Assembly: GCA_965219515.1 (NCBI GenBank)
Contig: OZ244776.1
Span: forward strand, 2,666,001-2,730,000
Origin: Ilyomonas sp965219515
Lineage (GTDB): Bacteria; Bacteroidota; Bacteroidia; Chitinophagales; Chitinophagaceae
Reading direction: 5' to 3'
DNA length: 64,000 bases
Made by a program: the position numbers and the translations under genes. Below are positions 24,345 to 32,134 of the stretch, in pieces. Each line of letters starts with the position of its first letter. Position 1 is the first letter of the stretch. Under the pieces are notes generated by a model. It made no database searches. It saw only the letters and a program-made list of their open reading frames with translations, and was not told the origin of the DNA.

Positions 24345-26441
24345 TTATTGCTTTGTGGTTAACGGATTATTTTCATCCAGCGTTTTCTTCATTTCAAAGC
24401 GTTTGTTTTTATAATCGTCCCAGTTAAAGCCATTGCCATCTTCGTTCAGTAAGAAACGGGTAGCAGCCTGCGCACCCAGCACAAACATTTTCTTTTTATC
24501 GTCGTTGCTTAAAAAAAAGTTGAGCCAGTTAAATCCCTTTAGCGGAACCTTACCAATGCCTCTTTGAAAAAAACGATTCTTGATCAGGAAGTCTTTGTCG
24601 TAATAAAATCTTACCGTGTTAAATATGCGGTACAGATAACCGCCAAGGCTCCAGCGATCCGCATTTTTACTTTTATCATTTATCTTATTCGCTTCGTTGG
24701 GTTTGCTCTTGTCTGTCATACTTATTTCATCGGCCGCAATTTCATCATCGAGGTCAATGCCAAACGAAGGAAGCCTTGGCCGATCTACTTTGGGGTTATA
24801 AAACAGGTTGATGGGAAAATTGGATAATATACCGCCATCTACAAAACGCGCTGTTGAAGGCGGATCGGTTTCGCCAAATGTTGTCTCCCATTCTTTTTTA
24901 ATGTTTGGATGCGTGCAGGGAATGTTGTTGATAAAATACGATTCGAAGAAAACGGGAATGGACATGGATGCCCGGATAAAGCCGGCGGGATGCAGATCGT
25001 TTATATGCCCGCTGAACAGGTTCCACATTTTAGGAAATTCGATTTTATTTTCCGTTACAATTTCTGATGTAATAAAGGTTACATCGCCCTGCAATTCCGA
25101 AATGCCCATTTCATTCGGCTCGCGCAGACGCAAATCCGCAACCGGCGTTTCAGCTACCTGCATCAGGTCGGATACGCTGAATACGTTGTTCTCTTCAAAG
25201 CGCTTTTTAATCCAGTCATAAAAAAAGTTGCCCGGGTTGATGCCAAAGCCGGATTCTTTTAATCGTTTGATCAGATAATCGGCATACACAACAACGATGG
25301 TAAGCAGCAGAATAAAAAAGCCGGTAATTATGAAAAAAAACCTGACAATCAACGATAAAAAAGCAAACCGGTATTGCAAGCCAAAAAACACAAAATCAAG
25401 AAACAGAAGTGATACAAAAATAACGGCAGCACCAAGCAACCAGTTTTTAAATTTTATCGAAAAGTCTTTGTTGGTAATAAATCGTTTTATAATTGTTCTG
25501 GCGGCAGGATGACCATCAACAAGATCAAAAAAGTCGAGATCGCAAATGGCTTTTAATATCTGTTCCGATTTGGGTATTTTTTTATTGCCTGCCACTTCAG
25601 ATTTTTCTTGTGAGGCAGTTGTTTTTTTAGCACCGATTACCGTCATCAAACCCGTATTGATGGCGCCTGCGCTGGTGCCGGCCAGCCTGATGAAGCGGAT
25701 ATTCATTTTTTCAAGAATATAAGTATAACCTACCAGTGCCACGCCCAAAACGCCGCCTCCTTTCTGTACCAGGTTTACATACTGATGGTTGTCATTGTCA
25801 ATTACATCTGATACAATCAGGTTTTTTCCGTTTTCGCCATATTTATTTTCGAGCCGGCTGATGCAACCTGTTATTTCCGGCTGCGAAGTAAAATCTGAAG
25901 TGGTAATTAATTCATTGTTTCTGGCAGCGGTAGAACGCTTGCGTATGGTTTTTAAACCTGCCATCAGTATGAGTAATGAAGCAATGATGCACCCGAATTT
26001 ATAAGGTGTAAGATTCCTTTCATCTATGTATTTATGGTTTATGAGGTGTTGGTAAATGGCATAATCCTGCACTGCATCCATTGCCACGCCCGCCACGATA
26101 CAAGCCATGCCGACTGCAAACAAAATTTTTCCCCGTTTTTTGCTGTTCAGATAACCTGCCAATAATCCGTAACCAATCGTGAACCCGTATAGCAGCATCA
26201 AAACATAGTCTGAATAAATGATTTGTTTTACAGCGTTGTAAGCGGCAGGTTTCTGCTGCCACAAAGCCATAATCTGTTTGGCTTCTCTGCCGCTTTTGCT
26301 ATGATTGTAAGATGTAAAGCCGGAACCTTTATCTATGACGGTAAGGGCGTGGTTTTGCAAAGCAATGGCAGTAAATACCAAAATAAAAAAGAACAATCCG
26401 GTAAGCAAAATATACCTTGCGGGAACTGGTAATTTAATCAT
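24345..26441 (-). CDS. Membrane-bound patatin-like phospholipase
   Basis: 698 residues. N-terminal membrane module of about four helices (10-28, 75-95, 104-122 and 147-163), then a patatin domain. The oxyanion loop is KGGGVLGVAL (from 227), the nucleophile is S257 in GTSAG, and the dyad Asp is D535 in FVDGGILSNFP. Patatins hydrolyse acyl chains from phospholipids. Unusually, two further hydrophobic stretches (about 335-355 and 364-388) are inserted between nucleophile and dyad Asp, so the catalytic domain itself is membrane-stitched. First gene of a two-gene operon with the small membrane protein. Confidence 0.87.
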   Translation of the reverse strand: MIKLPVPARYILLTGLFFFILVFTAIALQNHALTVIDKGSGFTSYNHSKSGREAKQIMALWQQKPAAYNAVKQIIYSDYVLMLLYGFTIGYGLLAGYLNSKKRGKILFAVGMACIVAGVAMDAVQDYAIYQHLINHKYIDERNLTPYKFGCIIASLLILMAGLKTIRKRSTAARNNELITTSDFTSQPEITGCISRLENKYGENGKNLIVSDVIDNDNHQYVNLVQKGGGVLGVALVGYTYILEKMNIRFIRLAGTSAGAINTGLMTVIGAKKTTASQEKSEVAGNKKIPKSEQILKAICDLDFFDLVDGHPAARTIIKRFITNKDFSIKFKNWLLGAAVIFVSLLFLDFVFFGLQYRFAFLSLIVRFFFIITGFFILLLTIVVVYADYLIKRLKESGFGINPGNFFYDWIKKRFEENNVFSVSDLMQVAETPVADLRLREPNEMGISELQGDVTFITSEIVTENKIEFPKMWNLFSGHINDLHPAGFIRASMSIPVFFESYFINNIPCTHPNIKKEWETTFGETDPPSTARFVDGGILSNFPINLFYNPKVDRPRLPSFGIDLDDEIAADEISMTDKSKPNEANKINDKSKNADRWSLGGYLYRIFNTVRFYYDKDFLIKNRFFQRGIGKVPLKGFNWLNFFLSNDDKKKMFVLGAQAATRFLLNEDGNGFNWDDYKNKRFEMKKTLDENNPLTTKQ

Positions 26442-26672
26442 ATCAGGCAGGTTTGTTTATGTTAGGAGGTTACCTGTGCTGCTGACATTCATCGCTCAAT
26501 AGTATGTCGTTTCAAAGAAATTTCCGGGAATACCGGTGTCAGGCAATAAACAAGTAACGGAGAAAAAACAAGACAAATATAGAATGTAAGACGTAAGGGC
26601 AGATGGTTGAAATTCTTTTTTTATCACCGTATTTTTCCCGTGCTTAAGCCATTGCTGGCATAATGCGGATAT

Positions 26673-26703
26673 AAAAAAAGCGGGCAAGAAAAATCTTACC
26701 CGC
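26673..26703 (-). terminator. Terminator of the aldose epimerase gene
   Basis: The minus strand reads GCGGGTAAGA, TTTT, TCTTGCCCGC and then a T-run. It is a 10-bp stem with one mismatch, placed about 20 bases after the stop. Confidence 0.8.
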
Positions 26704-26725
26704 CGCTGTTTAGTTGGTTTACAGC

Positions 26726-27889
26726 TTACTGGTTCACCGAAATTTTATATTCGGTTGTTGAATGAAAAGTTTGTCCCGGCTGTAATATCGTTGTAGGGAA
26801 AGAAGGCGTATTCGGCGAATTGGGAAAATGCTGTGTTTCCATACAAAAGCCTGTGTATTGATTGATGGCTTTGCCGCCGGACGTTTTGATGGTGCCATCT
26901 AAAAAATTGCCGGAATAAAATTGCAGTCCCGGCTGCGTGGTAAACACTTCCAGCCTGCGGCCGCTGAGGCTGTCTGTTACTTCCGCCGCTTTGGTAAGCA
27001 GCGTATCGGTTTTGTTCAATACATAATTGTGATCGTAACCAACGGGGTTGCCGCCCACTTCTTTAATGCGCTCGCCAATTACATGCGGCGTGGTAAAGTC
27101 AAACGGTGTTCCCTTTACCGGCAACAATTGTCCGGTTGGTATCAGCGTGGTATCTACCGGCGTGTAACGGTCGGCATCTATCATCACCGAATGGTTGAGT
27201 ATGGTATTGCTTACATCGCCGGTAAGATTAAAATAACTGTGATTGGTAAGATTTAATGGCGTGGCTTTGTCGGTGGTGGCAGTATAGTCTATTTTAAGCC
27301 GGTTGTCATCAGTTAAAGAAAATGTAACATGAGAAGTAAGATTTCCCGGATAGCCCTCTTCCTCGTCTTTACTCAGGTAAGTCAGTGTAATCTGAGGTTT
27401 GTCGCCTGTCGTATCAGATACATTCCAAACCTGTTTGTCAAATCCTTTTAAGCCGCCATGCAAATGGTTTTGCCCGTTGTTGGTTGCCAGTGAATACGTT
27501 TTGCCATTCAGGGTAAATTTACCTTTGGCAATGCGGTTGCCGTAACGGCCAACGGTTGCGCCAAAGTAAGGCACGCCGGCGGTATAGCTGCTGAGGCTGT
27601 CGAAGCCGATTACAATGCTGCTGTTGTTGCCGTTCTTATCAGGCGCCACAAAAGAAGTAATGGTTGCGCCATAGTCTGAAATTTTTACCTGCACGCCATT
27701 GTTGTTGGTTAAGGTAAACAGGTGAACAGGCTTGTTATCAAACGTTCCCCAATCGGCTACGGTCATGCCGGGTTTAGATGATAACGTACTGTCTTCGGTT
27801 GTAGTGCCGCTATCTGAAGTGCCGTTGTTGCAAGCCATAAGAATGAGATTGAGAAAAAGAAAAATAGAAAAAAAGTGTATTGTTTTCAT
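26726..27889 (-). CDS. galM: Aldose 1-epimerase lipoprotein
   Basis: 387 residues with a lipoprotein signal (lipidated Cys 20 in LILMACNNG). The galactose mutarotase fold is recognisable: DYGATITSFVAPDKNG, PYFGATVGRYGNRIAKGKF, the active-site HLHGG loop, the catalytic His in NLTNHSYFNL, and the base Glu in FCMETQHFPNSPN. It interconverts the alpha and beta anomers of hexoses. Lipid anchoring places it in the periplasm or on the surface, as is common for Bacteroidota mutarotases that help sugar uptake. Monocistronic with its own terminator. Confidence 0.93.
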   Translation of the reverse strand: MKTIHFFSIFLFLNLILMACNNGTSDSGTTTEDSTLSSKPGMTVADWGTFDNKPVHLFTLTNNNGVQVKISDYGATITSFVAPDKNGNNSSIVIGFDSLSSYTAGVPYFGATVGRYGNRIAKGKFTLNGKTYSLATNNGQNHLHGGLKGFDKQVWNVSDTTGDKPQITLTYLSKDEEEGYPGNLTSHVTFSLTDDNRLKIDYTATTDKATPLNLTNHSYFNLTGDVSNTILNHSVMIDADRYTPVDTTLIPTGQLLPVKGTPFDFTTPHVIGERIKEVGGNPVGYDHNYVLNKTDTLLTKAAEVTDSLSGRRLEVFTTQPGLQFYSGNFLDGTIKTSGGKAINQYTGFCMETQHFPNSPNTPSFPTTILQPGQTFHSTTEYKISVNQ

Positions 27890-27969
27890 ACAGCGAAAAA
27901 ATGTTTTTGAAGCGCCAAAGTAAACAATAAAAAGAAACCGCTTTTTTATAAGTGTAAAAATGGCTTGTT

Positions 27970-28692
27970 TTAAAATAAAGAAGATTTTACTGCCGGCATT
28001 TCATTATATGTTCTTCCACCAAGAAGTCTTCCCGCCTTTTTTTTATTTACACCGCCCCACTGTTTAAAGAAAAATAAGGTTGATTGCTCCTCACACTGTT
28101 CCTTTATTTTCCATACCCAATCTTCCTCTATACGCCTTGCTTTTCTGCCGCTTTCACCGCCTACGATTACCCAGTCAATATTTTGTAAATTCAGATGATT
28201 AAGCGGACCAATCAAAGGTTCGCACGATAAGAATTTTATAACGGCATTTGTATTTCTTAATAGTTCAATTCTTTCTGTTACTCTTTCATCTTCAACCGAA
28301 ACACCCATCCAGATGTTTGAAGTCCAGTTTAAATCTTCTTGAATTTCAAACAATCTGTCTGCACGTTTGGTTAATACCTGATAAGTGTGTTGCGGTGTGT
28401 TATTCATAACCTTAAACACATCTTTTATAAACGACTCTGGAATTTGTGGATGAAATAAGTCGCTCATTGAATTGACAAATACAATCTTGGATCCTTTCCA
28501 TGTATAAGGTATTTGCAAAGCACTTTGATGTGTTCTTACAGCAAAAGCATTTTTATATTTATCTACACCCATCGCTTGCAATCGCTTTGCCATTACTTCG
28601 GCATAGCAGTATTTACAACCTGCTGAAATTTTTGTGCAGCCTGTTGTGGGGTTCCAAGTCATTTCTGTCCATTCGATGCTTGATTGTGCCAT
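27970..28692 (-). CDS. DUF5131 (phage Gp37/Gp68) three-Cys protein
   Basis: 240 residues, full length for the family. It begins with the hallmark IEWTEMTWNPTTGCTKISAG and has three cysteines at 19, 26 and 29 (C-x6-C-x2-C), a radical-SAM-like cluster with a non-standard first spacing. Other family blocks are KIVFVNSMSDLFH, YQVLTKRADRL, NIWMGVSVED, FLSCEPLIGPL, WVIVGGESG and FFFKQWGG. It is the partner gene of TcmP, whose stop lies one base before this ATG. The reaction is unknown. Such pairs occur in phages and mobile or accessory regions. The AT-rich sequence of both genes fits transfer. Confidence 0.88.
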   Translation of the reverse strand: MAQSSIEWTEMTWNPTTGCTKISAGCKYCYAEVMAKRLQAMGVDKYKNAFAVRTHQSALQIPYTWKGSKIVFVNSMSDLFHPQIPESFIKDVFKVMNNTPQHTYQVLTKRADRLFEIQEDLNWTSNIWMGVSVEDERVTERIELLRNTNAVIKFLSCEPLIGPLNHLNLQNIDWVIVGGESGRKARRIEEDWVWKIKEQCEEQSTLFFFKQWGGVNKKKAGRLLGGRTYNEMPAVKSSLF

Positions 28693-28693
28693 A

Positions 28694-29860
28694 CTATTTT
28701 AATTGAAAGTAAACTTTGGGAGATTGAGTTTTATACTCATCATAAGTTAAATAAAAAGATCTGGGTTTCAATATTAATTTATTAGTCGTAAAATCGAATA
28801 CAAATGGCTTTTGCTTTTGCCAAGATCGCAATATTTCATTTGCATGTTTTGGTAAAAATTCCATCCTTAAAACAAACTCATATAGTTCTATATTATTTTT
28901 AAGATGCCCATTTTGTAAAAAATCGTTGATACTCTTTGACAATGACCCCAATTTAACATTCAACTTTTCTTCTTTTTCCTCAATTTCAAATAAGCTTTTT
29001 TGGGCAGATTCCTTTCGGTAACCCTGTCCAAAAGAAGTATCCTTAGCCCATTTTACTTGAAGCATTCTTTCTAAACCGTAAATATTAGATGTGATAAAAA
29101 ATACAGCATAATAGTTCCCTTTATCTCTTTCAATATAGTGTGAACTTGTATAATACTCATCGTTAAATGACAATGCTTGCTTTATGAAAGCAATAAACTC
29201 AAACACATTAGTAGCTTTCTCATTTCTGATTTTATGTCCAACAGGAAAAAAATCAAAAATGAATTTTCTCAAATCTTCATAACACTTCCTTTCGAAGTCT
29301 GTTAATGCAATTCCTGAAAACCTATACATCTGCATAATTGGTAGAAAAAGAACAACTTCAGAGTATCTATTTTTCAGAAGCTCCATAATTCTATTTTTAT
29401 CAACATTTGAATAGCCATAAGGATCAATGAATATTAAACTCCTTTCTGTTTTTGGAAAATTATTGACAGATCTAACTACTAAATCTAACATTGCATCTGC
29501 ATCATAATTATAAAATTCTATTTTGCAATTAGTTATATTTTCATCTGCAAGTAACTTTTTAATATTTTCTGTTTTATCTTTAAAGCCGTCATTGATGTTT
29601 AATACAATCGGTTTCTTTTGCCAATTATTCTTTTCAAATAATTCATTATTTTTTTTTACACACGCTACTGCAATAAGTGGACTACCAATATTTCCATCTT
29701 CATATAACCCAATTCCACAAAAAATATCAAAAAGATTAATTTTAGTTATACCCTTAGCAAGTCCGAGAATGGCAAAATACTTTTCCAAATAGGATTTGTA
29801 TAAATCAAGTTTTGCTTTTGAGTGAGGGAGGACAATTTTCTTAGCGTTTTTTTTGCGCAT
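28694..29860 (-). CDS. tcmP: Three-Cys-motif partner protein TcmP
   Basis: 388 residues. The TcmP pattern is clear at the N-terminus: HSKAKLDLYKSYLEKYFAIL, then INLFDIFCGIGLYEDGNIGS (41-60). The G-x-G loop after a hydrophobic strand, and IFIDPYGYS at 144-151, look like the SAM-binding loop and the DPPY-like motif of Rossmann methyltransferases (inference). It is encoded directly before DUF5131, its defining partner. Base composition is visibly more AT-rich than in neighbouring housekeeping genes. It may be part of a modification or defence module; nothing in the sequence proves a function. Confidence 0.85.
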   Translation of the reverse strand: MRKKNAKKIVLPHSKAKLDLYKSYLEKYFAILGLAKGITKINLFDIFCGIGLYEDGNIGSPLIAVACVKKNNELFEKNNWQKKPIVLNINDGFKDKTENIKKLLADENITNCKIEFYNYDADAMLDLVVRSVNNFPKTERSLIFIDPYGYSNVDKNRIMELLKNRYSEVVLFLPIMQMYRFSGIALTDFERKCYEDLRKFIFDFFPVGHKIRNEKATNVFEFIAFIKQALSFNDEYYTSSHYIERDKGNYYAVFFITSNIYGLERMLQVKWAKDTSFGQGYRKESAQKSLFEIEEKEEKLNVKLGSLSKSINDFLQNGHLKNNIELYEFVLRMEFLPKHANEILRSWQKQKPFVFDFTTNKLILKPRSFYLTYDEYKTQSPKVYFQLK

Positions 29861-29904
29861 ACTTAATTGATTAACTATTCATAAAAATATAGCTTAATTC
29901 CTCC

Positions 29905-30984
29905 TCAAAACAATCTTCCCTGCTCACCGGGTCTTTTAAACTGTGTGCAATCTAAATTCCAGCGTTCCGCATTTAGTTTATACATTTTGTTATACTTCAC
30001 AAATTGTTGTTTCACCAATTCACCAATCGGACCTTCGCCACGCATCCGCACGCCCCAGCGGCTGTCGTTTACTTTGCCGTCATGACTGTTTTCTATCAGA
30101 TGCCATACTTTATCGGCACGGTCGGGAAAATTTTTATACAGCCAGTCGTGAAACAACAGCTTGATGGCGCCATTTAAACGAATGAAAGTATAAGTAGAAA
30201 ACGTTGCGCCGTTTTCGCTTGCGGCTTTCATAATGCGCTGCATCTCGTGTTCGTTCAAGCCCGGTATCATTGGTCCTAACATTACGCCCATTCTAACGCC
30301 TTCATCACTCAGTTCTTTTATCACTTTTAACCGTTGTTTTCCGGTTGTTGTACGCGGTTCCATCACGCGTCTTAAATCATCCTGAAAAGAAGTAACAGAT
30401 ACCAGGATGCTGACCAAATTCTTAGCCGCCATTTTTACCAGAATATCTTTATCGCGCAGAATGCCGGCATTCTTTGTAATGATGCCAACCGGCTGATTAA
30501 ATTCCAAACACACTTCTAAAAGCTGCCTTGTGATGCGAAACCTGCGTTCGGCAGGCTGATAGCAATCTGTATTACCCGACAGGCTGATTGGTACGCATTG
30601 CCATTTGGGATTCATCAAAAATTTGCGGAGCAATTCAGGCGCTTTTTTCTTAACTAAAATTTTAGTTTCAAAATCAAGCCCCGCGCTGTAGCCCCAGTAT
30701 TCAAACGAGTTGCGCGCATAGCAATAAATGCAGCCATGCTCGCAGCCCTGATACGGATTCATGCTATACATCATGCCTACATCGGGGCTTTCTACTTTGT
30801 TTACAATTGTTTTTGCATCTATGTCTATAAACTGCGTTTGCACCGTAGATTCTATCCAGTCATCAATGCTTTCAACATGTTCCTGCGTTCTTTCATTGAT
30901 AATAAATTTATTCTTCGTATTAAATTGTGCGCCCCTGCCTTTTTTATAAATGTCTGTGTGTTCATCCTGTTGTTCGTTATTCAT
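29905..30984 (-). CDS. PA0069 family radical SAM protein
   Basis: 359 residues. The radical SAM cluster motif C81-x3-C85-x2-C88 sits in MNPYQGCEHGCIYCYARNSFEYW, typical of the PA0069/Rv2578c family. Further marks are KILVKKKAPELLR, SLSGNTDCYQPAER, PVGIITKNAGILRD, RVMEPRTTTGKQRL and VMLGPMIPGLNEHE. The family is related to spore photoproduct lyase but its substrate is unknown. The gene ends about 45 bases before tcmP on the same strand, so read-through into the TcmP/DUF5131 pair is possible, giving two iron-sulfur enzymes side by side. Confidence 0.9.
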   Translation of the reverse strand: MNNEQQDEHTDIYKKGRGAQFNTKNKFIINERTQEHVESIDDWIESTVQTQFIDIDAKTIVNKVESPDVGMMYSMNPYQGCEHGCIYCYARNSFEYWGYSAGLDFETKILVKKKAPELLRKFLMNPKWQCVPISLSGNTDCYQPAERRFRITRQLLEVCLEFNQPVGIITKNAGILRDKDILVKMAAKNLVSILVSVTSFQDDLRRVMEPRTTTGKQRLKVIKELSDEGVRMGVMLGPMIPGLNEHEMQRIMKAASENGATFSTYTFIRLNGAIKLLFHDWLYKNFPDRADKVWHLIENSHDGKVNDSRWGVRMRGEGPIGELVKQQFVKYNKMYKLNAERWNLDCTQFKRPGEQGRLF

Positions 30985-31022
30985 GCTGATTGGTTTGTGA
31001 GGTAAGTGATAAAGCTGATAAG

Positions 31023-31661
31023 CTAAATGAATAAGTTGCCCTGCGTGTTTGGCTGCGGCAGATTTTGAAAAGAAAAATCGTTTACTTTCTGGTAAGCTCT
31101 GTTACCGCTTTTTCGTTTCAGCAATGTCATTTTCGTTGAAATAAAACGCCCGGTAAATGAGGCATGGCTGAACTCTGCCCACGCTTTTTCATATTGCCAC
31201 GGAACCAATCGCCTGGCAATGGTAAAATGCGGTTCTGTGATAAAAAAAGGCTTGAAATTGGGATTGAATTTTAGTAGTGGCTGCACTTCTTTTAATGCTT
31301 TTACCAGGTTCAATACCGGTACTTTACTCGTGACATTTATATAGATTGTATGCGATGGAAAACTACCAAAATCTGTAAGCTCAATCTTGATGGAAGATTG
31401 CGATGCGCAAACGCTTTGAAACCGATTTGCTATGCGTGGCTCAACGGCTTCCAACTGTACGAATTTAAGGAGCGTAAGATGTGGTTTGGTATATAAGGCA
31501 GCAGGATGATCGTAGCGGTTTGCAAAATCAGATTTGATCATCATTATTTTATTCCACAAGTCTTCGTGAGGCGATAAAATAAGTAAATACTCCGCCGCGC
31601 TGTAACCGGACAAATTTTTTGGCAGGCTGATGTTTCTGGTGTTTTCATATTGAATTTGCAT
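31023..31661 (-). CDS. 2H phosphoesterase (2'-5' RNA ligase-like)
   Basis: 212 residues with two H-x-T motifs, H61-L-T63 in KPHLTLLKF and H145-F-T147 in EPHFTIARR. These are the catalytic pairs of the 2H phosphoesterase superfamily (LigT/2'-5' RNA ligase, cyclic phosphodiesterases). Spacing and length fit the family. Likely acts on 2',3'-cyclic or 2'-5' phosphodiester bonds in RNA or nucleotides. It is encoded 38 bases upstream of the radical SAM gene, on the same strand and divergent from the cobalamin riboswitch. The exact substrate is unknown. Confidence 0.85.
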   Translation of the reverse strand: MQIQYENTRNISLPKNLSGYSAAEYLLILSPHEDLWNKIMMIKSDFANRYDHPAALYTKPHLTLLKFVQLEAVEPRIANRFQSVCASQSSIKIELTDFGSFPSHTIYINVTSKVPVLNLVKALKEVQPLLKFNPNFKPFFITEPHFTIARRLVPWQYEKAWAEFSHASFTGRFISTKMTLLKRKSGNRAYQKVNDFSFQNLPQPNTQGNLFI

Positions 31662-31799
31662 AAGAAAGATTTTGTTGGTGAAGTAAAATGAAAGCTAATA
31701 TAATTAGCAAAATAATGCTAAAATAGTTAGTTAACCGGTTTTCTTTTAAAATTAATTTGGCTGCTATCGAAAGCAAGACGCACTTTTGCGCTTCCTGTG

Positions 31800-32010
31800 G
31801 TTTGATGCAGCAAGCAATTGTTGTGTTGATTAAAAGGGAAGTCCGGTGTAAGTCCGGCGCTATCCCCGTAGCTGTAAGCAGCATTCGCTTAACTGCGAAA
31901 CGTTTTTCAACAATTATTTTGTCACTGTTCCGATGCGTTGGAGCGGGAAGACAGTTTGAAAAGCGCTGTAAGCCAGAAGACCTGCCACGTGAACACATTT
32001 CGCTGAGCTT
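31800..32010 (+). ncRNA. Cobalamin (B12) riboswitch
   Basis: The conserved B12-box pieces appear in order: AAAAGGGAAGTCCGGTG at about 31833, AGTCCGGCGCTATCCCCGTA at about 31851, GCTGTAAGC, and at the 3' end AAGCCAGAAGACCTGCC at about 31970-31986. The stretch between is longer than average. It lies in the 5' leader of the TonB receptor gene and on its strand, so B12 should repress that gene. The reverse-strand open frame over this region is an artefact of the structured RNA. Limits are approximate. Confidence 0.93.
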
Positions 32011-32134
32011 TCGGGTGAAAAGGTCGGAGATGTAACTGCCTTCTGCTGCAGAAGATGGCACAGCATTTCTATGTCTTTGTTTATCGGGAAAGCTCATTTT
32101 TCAACATTTTATTTATCATGCAAACAACCGAAAA

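Noticed and set aside
31645..32097. Minus-strand open frame over the leader of the TonB receptor
   Set aside because: It covers the cobalamin riboswitch on the opposite strand; composition and lack of domains show it is not a gene.
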